Shown here piece by piece: positions 18,801 through 26,000 of a stretch of 63,132 nt of DNA. The stretch spans positions 1 through 63,132 of the forward strand of contig NZ_JACIFO010000012.1 of assembly GCF_014197445.1 (NCBI RefSeq), in the 5' to 3' direction. The position numbers and the translations under genes were made by a program. How positions within the stretch are numbered: position 1 is the first letter of the stretch; every line of letters starts with the position of its first letter. Below the pieces are notes generated by a model. The model was not told the DNA's origin, made no database searches, and was given only the letters and a program-made list of their open reading frames with translations. The stretch comes from Mesonia hippocampi (GTDB lineage Bacteria > Bacteroidota > Bacteroidia > Flavobacteriales > Flavobacteriaceae).

Positions 18801-19262
18801 TTTTACATCCCTTATTACAGATAATAAAAGATTATCTAACAACTCATAATTCTCTGAAAATACTTCAATTGGTTTGTGATAATGATGTGTATAAAAGTTT
18901 CTGTAATCTCTAATTAAACAAATTAGAGTCTTCAAAGATTTTTCAAAATAATAGCGCTGTTCTGAGATCAATTCGTGAGAAGCATACCTTAGTGATTTAT
19001 AGTGCGAAAGAGGAAGGTATAAATACCGAATAACTGGTAAATGTTGTTGAAGAAACTTTACCCCTAACTCATATTCTGAAACAGCTTTGTTATCTTTGAA
19101 AAATTCAAATACTTCCTTTCCAAATCTTTCTTTAAATGCTGTAAAAATTTCATCAATATTATTCTGAGCTAAATTTAAAAAACCTCCAAAATAATGTTTG
19201 TCTTCTATACTTGCATAATGATACTCAATACGTTTTGCCATATCTTGAATCGATGCCTCCAT
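15855..19262 (-). CDS. cas13b: Cas13b, type VI-B RNA-guided RNase
   Basis: This 1135-residue protein lies next to the CRISPR array. Two HEPN catalytic motifs of the RxxxxH form sit near its ends: RNFYTH (Arg121, His126) and RNKFSH (Arg1087, His1092). Terminal placement of both HEPN domains, length within the usual 1050-1250, a Lys-rich middle and a VI-B-type repeat with 30-nt spacers identify Cas13b over Cas13a or Cas13d. Cas13b processes its own crRNA, binds complementary RNA, and then cleaves RNA in cis and in trans through the joined HEPN site. No cas1, cas2, csx27 or csx28 is in the window, so spacer acquisition must depend on genes elsewhere or be inactive. Start at 19262; Met8 is an alternative. 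Confidence 0.96.
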   Translation of the reverse strand: MEASIQDMAKRIEYHYASIEDKHYFGGFLNLAQNNIDEIFTAFKERFGKEVFEFFKDNKAVSEYELGVKFLQQHLPVIRYLYLPLSHYKSLRYASHELISEQRYYFEKSLKTLICLIRDYRNFYTHHYHKPIEVFSENYELLDNLLLSVIRDVKKYRMKTDASKQLLKKGLLEELQQLKVLKIDELKKLKREGKKVNLSDEEAITSAILNDSFYHLLHGKDEINKYYSAIPSREVKPENNVTISESGLLFLMSIFLTKKQGEDLRSRVKGFKAKVVKNPDIPINKKNNSLKYMATHWVFGYLGYKGFKNRFRTSFTKDTLLAQIVDELSKVPDELYQVFSEDKKKEFLEDINEFIKEEGLGSSGEATVIHPVIRKRYKNKFTYFALRYLDEFVDFPSLRFQLHLGNYVHDKREKSIEGTQYVSDRIVKEKIKVFAKLSEASKYKKDYFSTAVINTEQGLELYPNPSYNFVGNNIPIHINFSEKYFPGKVKKVANQINGQNSVYKIKHTSEYREREDTKMNPSTFLKDFNYEKLAPIAMLSLNELPALLHLTLNHTPPEDIEKMIAQKIVERYEVLTGFKAGDKLPKGSITKKLLKAGDHEKVNIPKLLDAIFNEIGITNAKLQLVFENTKQVKDRKNKRKYIFNNKELGQEATWIADDLKRFMPKGSRLQWRGYHHSQLQKSLAFYDIQTKEAYKLLREFWDFRNESYIWNDNIKNAFEKRDFISFYTCYLKGRKELFENFIYQIKGYQKNNRLLNLFIKQQHIWNLFHRRLYMINTVDNQVQKLLVKPMQFPRGIFDSKPTYVKDKSIKEHPEYFAEWYVTWHQHQDYQKFYGWDRDYKNAYQASSQEKTEKRFIKVQESKIKKVQQQDVLLSKMASNIFNKLYLSEKAIPIELQLSNIYKTQQERKDEEAIARVQSQRISGDTSKNIIKSSSAWTLTVPYESENIKEPVVKLKELGKFKKFVNSKKVQTIFEYYPDKKWNKIALEDVLELKPNSYEVIRRDYLLKSIHDFEKFMIKKIPSLIKGDNNPNFKKYLATYLKYMNFISKEDEDWLNSRCKKDFDTDITQELKEKSDHIQKAFLLIVIRNKFSHNKLPIEVYFKEIYKRVANASKLNFNELYLEYTKQTILEFEKAN

Positions 19263-19389
19263 ACAATTTTCCTTTAAATATTATTTAGGGAAGATACAAA
19301 ATTTAAAATCTAATTATTCTCTAGATAAAATAGCTTTAATAACAATCTTTGAGTTTTGTAAAAACCGTTTGTAAAAATCTATAACCCCA
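19263..19389. other. Upstream region of cas13b
   Basis: AT-rich sequence between the cas13b start and the 97-bp boundary repeat. It must hold the cas13b promoter. The shared cassette promoter found upstream of the island genes is absent here, so Cas13b does not appear to belong to the cassette set. Confidence 0.5.
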
Positions 19390-19486
19390 TTTTTAAGACA
19401 CTCAGCTATTAACTATTTACTCAACTAATAAAAAAATAAAGCCGCTTTAAGCGGCTTATATAAAATCAATTTAGGCAAAGTTATAG
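19390..19486 (-). repeat. 97-bp inverted boundary repeat, left copy
   Basis: On the minus strand this runs from CTATAACTTTGCCTAAATTG through a GC hairpin and T-tract to GAGTGTCTTAAAAA. It aligns end to end with 37584-37680 on the plus strand, same length, with roughly a dozen substitutions. The two copies face each other across the 18-kb accessory island. On this side the repeat follows the specificity-subunit gene of the restriction-modification pair. Confidence 0.88.
19425..19457 (-). terminator. Terminator inside the left boundary repeat
   Basis: On the minus strand AAGCCGCTTTAAGCGGCTT (19457-19439) forms an 8-bp GC-rich hairpin followed by a tract of T's interrupted by a single A. It ends transcription of the restriction-modification genes before the Cas13b promoter region. 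Confidence 0.85.
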
Positions 19487-19506
19487 ACTTGTGTAACGGT
19501 TACCGG

Positions 19507-19520
19507 CTTGGCAGTAGTTT
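19507..19520 (-). repeat. Cassette end terminus of the restriction-modification unit
   Basis: On the minus strand AAACTACTGCCAAG begins one nucleotide after the stop codon of the S subunit. It matches the pattern WAACTR-N5-AAS seen after three other island genes and is complementary at 11 of 14 positions to the sequence at 22530-22543, ahead of the same operon. Confidence 0.6.
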
Positions 19521-19521
19521 T

Positions 19522-20643
19522 TTATTTAATTCTATCTCCATAAGGAAGTTTTTTGATAATTCCTTCCATAAGTTTCCAATCAGGTACATATCCATTTTCA
19601 GAATAATCTTTTTCTTTATCAATAACAGTTTCATTTCCTTTTTTTAAGATTGGAAGTTTGATTGTAAAATCTTTCCTTATATGAGAATTTAATTCTCTAC
19701 CGAATGCTAAATATTTAACTTTACATTCATTACGAATTAGAGAAGAAATAAAAAGTTTAGTATGAAGCGAAAGTGCTTCTTTTTCTCTTAAAACGGCAAC
19801 ATTTTGAGCTGTATAAAATGGCTTTTTTTGAATAAAACAAGACCCTAAAAAACTTCCACCTAAAGAAACGGACATTGCACCTGCTGGGAAAGGGTCTTCG
19901 CCATTTATTTCATCCACTACAGCAACAACACCGTTTCCATTACTATCTCTCGATACATAGTTATATTTTGGGTCAAAATTAGTAGTCTTATTAGCATCTA
20001 TTCCATTACCCATAGTAATGTTAAAAAGCTTATGCAAATAAAATTCTTTCCAATTTTCTGTTTTAAAAGAGGCTTTATTGTTTCGGTTTTTCGTTTTTAA
20101 TGAGTCTCCAATTGGACTGTTATTTATTTTATTTTCAATAATTGATTCCATCAATTTAAAATCAGGAACATAACCTTTAGGGTTAAATTTCTTTTCATTA
20201 TCAATTATTGGATTATGATTTTTATCAAATGAAATAGGCAATTTTATAACAATTTTTTTACTGTCACCTACACGACATTGTCTGCCGTAAGTCCATTTGT
20301 AATTTTCAGAAAAATTGATGATAGACGTAATAAAAACACCTATTTTAGAAGTCATTTTAAATTTACTTGCTCTGAAAATATTAACATCGCTCGAAGCACA
20401 AAAGTCTTCTATTTGATAAAATGCTGTGCAACCAACCTTACCTGTTGTTATAGCATTTCCTTTAAAATCAGGTGTTAAGCTAATTCTCTGTGCTATGCCG
20501 TTATTATTTGCTGAAGCTGTGACATAAGGTGTAAGTCCTTCATCGTACTCATCCTTACTATGGTATTTACCGGGGCCAATATCGAATAAATCATTCAAAC
20601 AAAATTCTTCCCAGTTATCTGTGTTAAGCATTTTCGCCACCAT
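19522..20643 (-). CDS. Specificity subunit (S) of a BcgI-like restriction-modification system
   Basis: This 373-residue protein is built as two tandem target-recognition halves: NWEEFCLNDLFDIGPGKY (about residue 10) and NWKEFYLHKLFNITMGNG (about 197). Each ends with a matching NPKGYVPDFKLMESII / SENGYVPDWKLMEGII stretch. Two-half specificity proteins recognise a bipartite DNA site. The gene overlaps the end of the R-M subunit by 20 nt. The length compares with the B subunit of BcgI (341 aa), and no separate HsdR is present, so a type IIB/IIG-like assembly fits better than type I. The two halves differ in sequence and should read different half-sites. Confidence 0.88.
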   Translation of the reverse strand: MVAKMLNTDNWEEFCLNDLFDIGPGKYHSKDEYDEGLTPYVTASANNNGIAQRISLTPDFKGNAITTGKVGCTAFYQIEDFCASSDVNIFRASKFKMTSKIGVFITSIINFSENYKWTYGRQCRVGDSKKIVIKLPISFDKNHNPIIDNEKKFNPKGYVPDFKLMESIIENKINNSPIGDSLKTKNRNNKASFKTENWKEFYLHKLFNITMGNGIDANKTTNFDPKYNYVSRDSNGNGVVAVVDEINGEDPFPAGAMSVSLGGSFLGSCFIQKKPFYTAQNVAVLREKEALSLHTKLFISSLIRNECKVKYLAFGRELNSHIRKDFTIKLPILKKGNETVIDKEKDYSENGYVPDWKLMEGIIKKLPYGDRIK

Positions 20644-22486
20644 CTTTAATTATGTATGAATAATAATCTCTAATTGTTTTTTCAAAATCATCGGATTCAA
20701 GACTACTATAATCAGTTTCCATATATGCTTCCGCCAACCATTCATCTTTCCAACTAACTTTCCGCATAACAGATAAACCAGCTACTTGCTTTTTGTTTTT
20801 AAACAAATCAAGCCATAATTCTTCTGTTTTTGCCCATAAACTATTTCCTTTCTCATCAGTCATTTCAACCCTACCAAGTCCTTTCCTTTTTGTGAATTTA
20901 TCGTCTCGATAATATCCAAAAAATGTTTCTTTATTTGCTTTAATATGTTTTTGTGAAAGGTCAAACACCATACACACAGCAACTGCTGCTGCACCTGGAT
21001 AAAATACTTCAACAGGTAAAGAAAATACAGCTTCTAAAGTGTAGTTATCTAGCATTTTTTTCTTAAACTCCTTGACATCTCTACTATTACCTATAGCTGC
21101 CTGCATTGGAAGTAATACTGCCATTTTAGTTAATGGTGAAACGTGTCTTGCTACCCATTCAACAAAATGGAAACCTTTTGAAGGGTCTTCTTTTTTCTTA
21201 CTATCCCAATTTTTCGTATAGTTGGAATTACAAAACTTTTTTGTAGCATTATACGGCGGATTCATCAATACTACATTGATGTCATTATTTTCAATCCATT
21301 TACCTTTGTTAAATAATGAGTCTTGGACAACATTCGAGTTTCCATCTCCGTGAATTAACATATTTGTAGATGACAAGCCAAATGCGCCTGCTTCATATTC
21401 AATTCCAAAAATTTGCTCTTGTTTTACTTTTTCTCGTTCATCTTCGCTTTCGCAATCATCCATTGCGTCTGTCATAGCTCTTACCAGAAAAGCACCACTA
21501 CCGCAACAAGGGTCTAAAACCCTTGAATGTTTATTAACACCAACGACTTTACTCATAAAACTACATATATGGTCTGGCGTAAAAGCTTGGTTTTTATCAG
21601 ACTTTCCTACATATTTATTAAAGGTTGTGAAGAACAAATTCAACAAATCTTGTCCAGCCGTATTTTTATCGTTTATGTAAGGCACTATGTTAGTGTCTAT
21701 AAACTTTAAAATATCAGTTAATTCTTTATAAGTAAGACTTTGAACATCTTGGTCATCTAAAACTTTATTGTTAAGAATTGCTAACTTACTAGCCTTGTTT
21801 ATACTACCGCTTTTCGTTAATAATCCTTCTAAAATATCTTTGATGTTATTGAGTACTACTGTTTCTGCTTTTAGAGGTTTTCCAGTTTTAGGGTTAATCG
21901 TATCCTTAATGTTTTCATATACTAAACCATTTTTTAAGGCTAAAAGGCAAGTACCAACGAATTGGCTTCTTAATTTTTCATTTACACCGTCTGAATGTAG
22001 TTTTTCATTAAGGGTTTTGATAGAATCGATTACTTTGATTTTATCATTAACTTTACCAAAGCATATTTCTTCATACTCTTCAAACGTTTTTAGTTTAGTT
22101 TCTTCAAGAACTATATGTTCATCATCTATAATTACCGATTGACCATACCAAACACAAATATCGTCACCTTCTGTTTCAGCAAGAATTGCAACAATTCTTT
22201 TGTCAGAATAAGCTTTTTCAAAACGGACATAGTCTTGTAATTGTTTCTGAATTTTTTCTTTATTCCATTTACTAAACTTGTTCTTTGTTTCTATCAAAAT
22301 ACAAAGTCGTTCATTTTCAAATCTTATGTCTAAATATTGATGGTTTGTTCCTGTATCACCTTTCTGAAAATCCTTAATATTTTTTCCGATTGATTTAAGT
22401 GCAGATGAGTAACTAAATTCTCCAGATTCAGTATTTCCAATTTGGTATTGAGCGCCAATTTTGTCTATTATTTCAATTCTATTCAC
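20624..22486 (-). CDS. Fused nuclease-methyltransferase (RM subunit) of a BcgI-like system
   Basis: This 620-residue protein carries a PD-(D/E)XK-like nuclease region at the N-terminus (Asp53, then Glu66-Thr-Lys68 in LCILIETKNK) and an N6-adenine methyltransferase domain. The methyltransferase motifs are DPCCGSG (325-331) for S-adenosylmethionine binding and NPPY (409-412) as catalytic motif IV. Restriction and modification in one chain plus a separate two-half S subunit is the BcgI design (A subunit 637 aa). Such enzymes methylate adenine in a bipartite site and cut unmodified DNA on both sides. It lies downstream of palindromic elements and a copy of the shared promoter (22810-22840). Confidence 0.88.
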   Translation of the reverse strand: MNRIEIIDKIGAQYQIGNTESGEFSYSSALKSIGKNIKDFQKGDTGTNHQYLDIRFENERLCILIETKNKFSKWNKEKIQKQLQDYVRFEKAYSDKRIVAILAETEGDDICVWYGQSVIIDDEHIVLEETKLKTFEEYEEICFGKVNDKIKVIDSIKTLNEKLHSDGVNEKLRSQFVGTCLLALKNGLVYENIKDTINPKTGKPLKAETVVLNNIKDILEGLLTKSGSINKASKLAILNNKVLDDQDVQSLTYKELTDILKFIDTNIVPYINDKNTAGQDLLNLFFTTFNKYVGKSDKNQAFTPDHICSFMSKVVGVNKHSRVLDPCCGSGAFLVRAMTDAMDDCESEDEREKVKQEQIFGIEYEAGAFGLSSTNMLIHGDGNSNVVQDSLFNKGKWIENNDINVVLMNPPYNATKKFCNSNYTKNWDSKKKEDPSKGFHFVEWVARHVSPLTKMAVLLPMQAAIGNSRDVKEFKKKMLDNYTLEAVFSLPVEVFYPGAAAVAVCMVFDLSQKHIKANKETFFGYYRDDKFTKRKGLGRVEMTDEKGNSLWAKTEELWLDLFKNKKQVAGLSVMRKVSWKDEWLAEAYMETDYSSLESDDFEKTIRDYYSYIIKDGGENA

Positions 22487-22529
22487 TCTTCTTTAAGTGT
22501 TTTGTTTTTAATTAGTTAATGTTTTTCTC

Positions 22530-22543
22530 AAATTACTGCTAAC
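22530..22543 (-). repeat. Cassette start terminus of the restriction-modification unit
   Basis: On the minus strand GTTAGCAGTAATTT lies 57 nt ahead of the R-M start codon. It follows the pattern GTT-N5-YAATT found ahead of the DUF4365 gene and the ABC-3C genes, and is complementary at 11 of 14 positions to the terminus after the S gene. Confidence 0.6.
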
Positions 22544-22720
22544 GCCCTGACGGATATGGCGATTTGCGTTGAAGTGAAAACTTCAAGAGCAAAGAGAGCC
22601 ATTAGACGTAATTCGCTATATCCGTTTGTTGTCGAGAGTTCACCTATGTAGGCGTCTCAAGTTAAAATATTAATAATATACTACAAATATAGCGAATTAC
22701 AGTCGTACTGTCAGGGCGTT
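22541..22720. repeat. Nested palindromic element 2
   Basis: AACGCCCTGAC (22541-22551) is the exact complement of GTCAGGGCGTT (22710-22720). Inside, GTAATTCGCTATA (22608-22620) pairs exactly with TATAGCGAATTAC (22688-22700). CGGATATGGCG (22551-22561) pairs with CGCTATATCCG (22614-22624) with one mismatch, and GAAGTGAAAACTTC (22571-22584) is a small hairpin. No gene fits inside. It abuts palindrome 22718-22796 and sits between the shared promoter and the restriction-modification genes, so it resembles a folded recombination site or gene-less cassette. Confidence 0.7.
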
Positions 22721-22796
22721 GTTCGAGAATAGCTCAAGAGAAAATGTTGCCGTAGGCGACATGACTTGAGCGACCCATAGGGTATTCTCGAACAAC
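22718..22796. repeat. Palindromic element 1 (79 bp, attC-like fold)
   Basis: GTTGTTCGAGAATA (22718-22731) pairs exactly with TATTCTCGAACAAC (22783-22796). GCTCAAG (22732-22738) pairs with CTTGAGC (22765-22771), and GTTGCC/GGCGAC (22746-22760) forms an apical hairpin with one mismatch. The outer arms begin with GTT and end with AAC, as integron attC sites do, and the right end coincides with the junction after the shared promoter. Recombination activity is inferred, not shown. Confidence 0.7.
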
Positions 22797-22809
22797 TTGT
22801 ATATATCCT

Positions 22810-22840
22810 CAAATATATATAAGTTTTTATGTTAAAACAA
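22810..22840 (-). promoter_or_regulatory. Shared cassette promoter, copy 1
   Basis: On the minus strand TTG (22840-22838), 20 nt, then TATATTTG (22817-22810) is an exact fit to the Bacteroidota promoter consensus. It lies in an approximately 80-bp block repeated at 24857-24941 in the same orientation. It drives transcription toward the palindromic elements and the restriction-modification genes. Confidence 0.75.
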
Positions 22841-22908
22841 GAAGGGTGTAAAAGCCTAAGGGGGTGGTTAAAATGTATGAAATTTACTTGTTTTTCACCT
22901 CGGTTCTT

Positions 22909-22922
22909 GTTGTAGCCAGTTA
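22909..22922 (-). repeat. Cassette end terminus of the DUF4365 gene
   Basis: On the minus strand TAACTGGCTACAAC directly abuts the stop codon of the DUF4365 gene. It is complementary at 13 of 14 positions to GTTGTAGCCAATTA ahead of the same gene (24861-24848). Confidence 0.8.
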
Positions 22923-24839
22923 TTATTTTATTTCAATTTCTTTGTAATCCTCTCCGTCAAGGACTCTGAATACAGCACTTTTTTCACTTGTTCTGTTATC
23001 CCTTGTGAGGATATTATCAATCATCTTAATTATTTCTGTACTTTGTTCTCCATTCTGTTCTAGAATTCCGTATAAGTTTATTAGGAATTCATCACGATTA
23101 TGCCAATATGCTGTTTTTAATATTAATGAACCAATTAATAGATTTCCTTTTTTACCTGAATTTATAAATGCTAAAAAAGCAAATGTCCAAGCTTCAATAT
23201 CCGATAGATTAATACAAGCACACATTGCGAAACAAAAAGTTGCTTCTTCAAAGTCTGAATTATCTTTTTTAATCACACCCAAATTAAACCAAGCTAAACT
23301 AGATAATAAATCTTTGTTCAAAGCACTTTCAATATCAGTAATAGAAGGTTTGTTTCCAGCTATTTCATCCGCTTCCTTTGGCTTTCTGAATTGTGAATAA
23401 ATTTTTTGGTTTTCCAATATTTCACCAAGTAATAAAGCCTTTAATAAAAATTCTTCATTTGGTTTTTCGATGGTAGAAATGTAGTCTTGAAATATTTTAT
23501 CAGCTTCCTTATAATTGCCCGAAAACATTAATGCATCTCCTAAGAGCGATTTAGTTTCATTTGATGCTCCAAGCTCAATTGATTTTTTATAGAATTTAGC
23601 AGAAAACTTAAATTTTCCAGCTTCAAAGCAAACTCCAGCTATCTTTCTGAAATAGTAAGACCTTTTTAAATAATCTGAGTCATATTTTTTTGCTTTTACA
23701 TAATGATTTATTGATTCCCTATGTCTGTCTTTACTTCTGTAGAAGTTGCCTAAATTATAGTAAGAAGTAGCAATCAAACTATCAATATTAAGTTTTTTTG
23801 CTTTTTCTAATTGTGATTTGAAAAAAGACTCAATTAGAGCTATTCTTTTTTTTATTTTAGTGTCAGATTTAAGTAAAATTGAAGCAACTGCTGGAAATAG
23901 TATTATCTCATTTTCTTTATTGTCAAGTGCATCATTAATTAAGTTTAATGAATTCTCAAAATATGAACTAGAAAGTAATACAGGTAGTAATCTTAATAAT
24001 AATTCTTCTTTTTCAATTAACCTTTTTTCTAGTTCATTTTCAAATATTATTTTCCCACAATAATCAATGTGACCAACCATTACCATACACATTGATAAAC
24101 TCAATAAAACGTCTAATGATAACTCTTCTATAAATTTTTCTTTAGGTCTTTTATCGAGGTTATGAAAAAAGACTCCTTTAAGAATACTTGTTTGTACTAA
24201 TAAAACGTTTTTATCAATACTGATATTTATAAGATAGTTTTCATCATTAGCCTTATATTCTAAAAAATCTGAATATTTTCTAAGCTCATTTCTCAGTTGT
24301 ATTTTAAATTGACTATTTGAAAGTCCTTGTATATTGTCATCCTCAAAATTTATAGAATATGACAGAGGAAAATTAAATGAACGAGAGTTTAGTATTCTAA
24401 CGTTATTTAAATCATTTTCAATTTGATTTTCAGATTGTTCATTCCATTCATTACTTTTCTCAACTTTAATTCTGAAAGTTTTCGCTTTTTTCTTAGCAAA
24501 TGTTAGGTCAACTTCATTAACCCACTTTACATAAATTTTGTCAAGATGCTTAGAATATCTGGCTAATAAAACTGGAATTTCAAGCTGTTTAAAATATTCT
24601 AAAGTGTTAATTTTAAAATCAACATTGAAAATTTCAGATTCTTTCTTAGAAGCAGTTGATTTTAATTGTACATAAAATAAAATTCCCGTTGAATTACCTT
24701 CTTCATCAAATAGTTCTACTTCGCAGTCAATTCCGTAATCTTTATCCTTATCTCTTATAACCCATTTTTCGGGAAGACACAGCTGAAATTTAGCTCTCGA
24801 TAAGTCTTCTAATTGATGTTGTTTAGGTCTTTTAGGCAT
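22923..24839 (-). CDS. DUF4365 nuclease-like protein with TPR repeats
   Basis: In this 638-residue protein, residues about 1-140 match the DUF4365 type: RDKDKDYGIDCEVELF followed by GILFYVQLKST. This provides Asp38, Glu40 or Glu42, and Gln58-x-Lys60, an arrangement like the PD-(D/E)XK nuclease core. Residues about 350-610 form helical repeats of TPR type (for example SYYNLGNFYRSKDRHRESIN and WFNLGVIKKDNSDFEEATF). DUF4365 proteins with repeat domains are common in defence islands and are suspected anti-phage nucleases. Here it sits as a single-gene unit between two direct copies of the shared promoter and bracketed by complementary 14-bp termini. Nuclease activity is inferred from motifs. Confidence 0.75.
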   Translation of the reverse strand: MPKRPKQHQLEDLSRAKFQLCLPEKWVIRDKDKDYGIDCEVELFDEEGNSTGILFYVQLKSTASKKESEIFNVDFKINTLEYFKQLEIPVLLARYSKHLDKIYVKWVNEVDLTFAKKKAKTFRIKVEKSNEWNEQSENQIENDLNNVRILNSRSFNFPLSYSINFEDDNIQGLSNSQFKIQLRNELRKYSDFLEYKANDENYLINISIDKNVLLVQTSILKGVFFHNLDKRPKEKFIEELSLDVLLSLSMCMVMVGHIDYCGKIIFENELEKRLIEKEELLLRLLPVLLSSSYFENSLNLINDALDNKENEIILFPAVASILLKSDTKIKKRIALIESFFKSQLEKAKKLNIDSLIATSYYNLGNFYRSKDRHRESINHYVKAKKYDSDYLKRSYYFRKIAGVCFEAGKFKFSAKFYKKSIELGASNETKSLLGDALMFSGNYKEADKIFQDYISTIEKPNEEFLLKALLLGEILENQKIYSQFRKPKEADEIAGNKPSITDIESALNKDLLSSLAWFNLGVIKKDNSDFEEATFCFAMCACINLSDIEAWTFAFLAFINSGKKGNLLIGSLILKTAYWHNRDEFLINLYGILEQNGEQSTEIIKMIDNILTRDNRTSEKSAVFRVLDGEDYKEIEIK

Positions 24840-24847
24840 TTTGGGTT

Positions 24848-24861
24848 TAATTGGCTACAAC
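24848..24861 (-). repeat. Cassette start terminus of the DUF4365 gene
   Basis: On the minus strand GTTGTAGCCAATTA begins 14 nt downstream of the shared promoter's -7 box and 22 nt ahead of the start codon. It is the complement of the terminus abutting the stop codon. The block upstream ends ...AGAA directly before GTT. Confidence 0.8.
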
Positions 24862-24874
24862 TTCTATATATCCT

Positions 24875-24905
24875 CAAAGATATATAACTTTTTATGTTAA
24901 AACAA
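24875..24905 (-). promoter_or_regulatory. Shared cassette promoter, copy 2
   Basis: On the minus strand TTG (24905-24903), 20 nt, then TATCTTTG (24882-24875) matches the Bacteroidota consensus TTG-N20-TAnnTTTG. The surrounding block (24857-24941) is a direct repeat of 22795-22877. It should drive the DUF4365 gene. Confidence 0.75.
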
Positions 24906-24941
24906 GAGGGGTGTAAAAGCTTAAAAGGGTTTGGTTAAAAT

Positions 24942-25070
24942 GTATAGGTAAAAAGTAAATACAATCAAGTTTATTATCCATTCATTTTATCTTAACACCA
25001 AACGAACCAAAAAGTCAAGCCTATTTTAAAGGAATTTTTAAAACCTATAAAAACTAAAATTTAGATATCT
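24942..25070. other. Spacer between left arm and island core
   Basis: Short AT-rich region after the AraC-type gene and before the shared promoter block. On the minus strand it contains TTGACT-like and TAAGAT-like stretches but no gene and no clear terminator. Confidence 0.4.
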
Positions 25071-26000
25071 TTAAGGAGTAGAAAATTTTTTGCGGTAATG
25101 CCTTGGGCTATAAATGTACTTTGCTTTAAAAGTTCTAGAGAAATGTGTAGGCTGTTTAAATCCTGATAAACGGGTTATAGCTTTAAATGGGAGCGAGGTA
25201 TATTTTACCATAAGCATGGCTTGCTCTAAACGCTTTTCTAAATGAAATTTAAAAATAGTGGTTTGGTATAATTGCTTAAAGCCTTTTTTTAGTTTATGCT
25301 CATTGATATGAAATTGTTTAGATAAGGTACTAATAGGAGGTAGGGGTTTATGCAAGTGCTTTAAAATATATTTATGTATGGCTCTTATTTTTTGAGTATC
25401 GGCTTGGTATTGTAAACTATTATCATGGGGAAATAAGGAAGCTTTTTTAGAAACTACCAGCTTGTTATGAGGGTTGTGGTAACCTATAGGCAAGCCCCTA
25501 ATAAAGTAAAGTGTTTTGTTTAAAGCGGTTAAACGGTGGCAATAGCCCCAACAATTTAGAGGCGACATATTAAAAGGTAAAAAACGAAGAAGTATGTTTA
25601 TTGGCGCTGCTTTTTCTTTATTTAACGAGGTGTTAAGTGCCTCTAGTAGCTTTTTATGAGTAAAAGGGGTTAAAAATTGTTGGATGGGTTTTAGCAGGAT
25701 TTTTTTTGAGGGGAGGTTTAATAACTTTAAGAAAATAGGATTAGCATCGATAATTTTAAAATCTGCATCTAAGAGTAAGGTATAGGGCTTAAGGATGTTT
25801 TTTTTGTGGAAAGAAGCCGGATGAATAAAAAAACTCCCCAACTCTTCGGCTAGCATATTTAACATAAGGCTAAACGATTCAATATCGTCATGTATATTCG
25901 TAAGCTTAATGCGATGCGAAAAATTTCCGTTTGCCAATTCATAAATCATTTTTCGTAACTCTTCAAGGCGCTCCTCTTTGTTTTTTAATCTAGGTGTCAT
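25071..26000 (-). CDS. AraC-family transcriptional regulator with PAS-like domain
   Basis: In this 309-residue protein, residues about 1-60 resemble a HAMP-like linker (EELRKMIYELANGNFSHRIK). Residues 68-170 look like a PAS sensor fold (LLLDADFKIIDANPIFLKLL). Residues 205-305 are an AraC-type double HTH (LSKQFHINEHKLKKGFKQLY, then TRLSGFKQPTHFSRTFKAKY and the closing SPRHYRKKF). There is no membrane segment, so it is a cytoplasmic regulator. Its start overlaps the stop of the 123-residue gene upstream by 4 nt, so the two are coupled. It probably controls the divergent PLP-enzyme gene or itself. Confidence 0.85.
   Translation of the reverse strand: MTPRLKNKEERLEELRKMIYELANGNFSHRIKLTNIHDDIESFSLMLNMLAEELGSFFIHPASFHKKNILKPYTLLLDADFKIIDANPIFLKLLNLPSKKILLKPIQQFLTPFTHKKLLEALNTSLNKEKAAPINILLRFLPFNMSPLNCWGYCHRLTALNKTLYFIRGLPIGYHNPHNKLVVSKKASLFPHDNSLQYQADTQKIRAIHKYILKHLHKPLPPISTLSKQFHINEHKLKKGFKQLYQTTIFKFHLEKRLEQAMLMVKYTSLPFKAITRLSGFKQPTHFSRTFKAKYIYSPRHYRKKFSTP

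Noticed and set aside
22541-22796. Palindromes as ordinary transcription terminators
   Set aside because: The arms are long and nested, the loops large, no T-tract follows, and they lie between a promoter and its gene.
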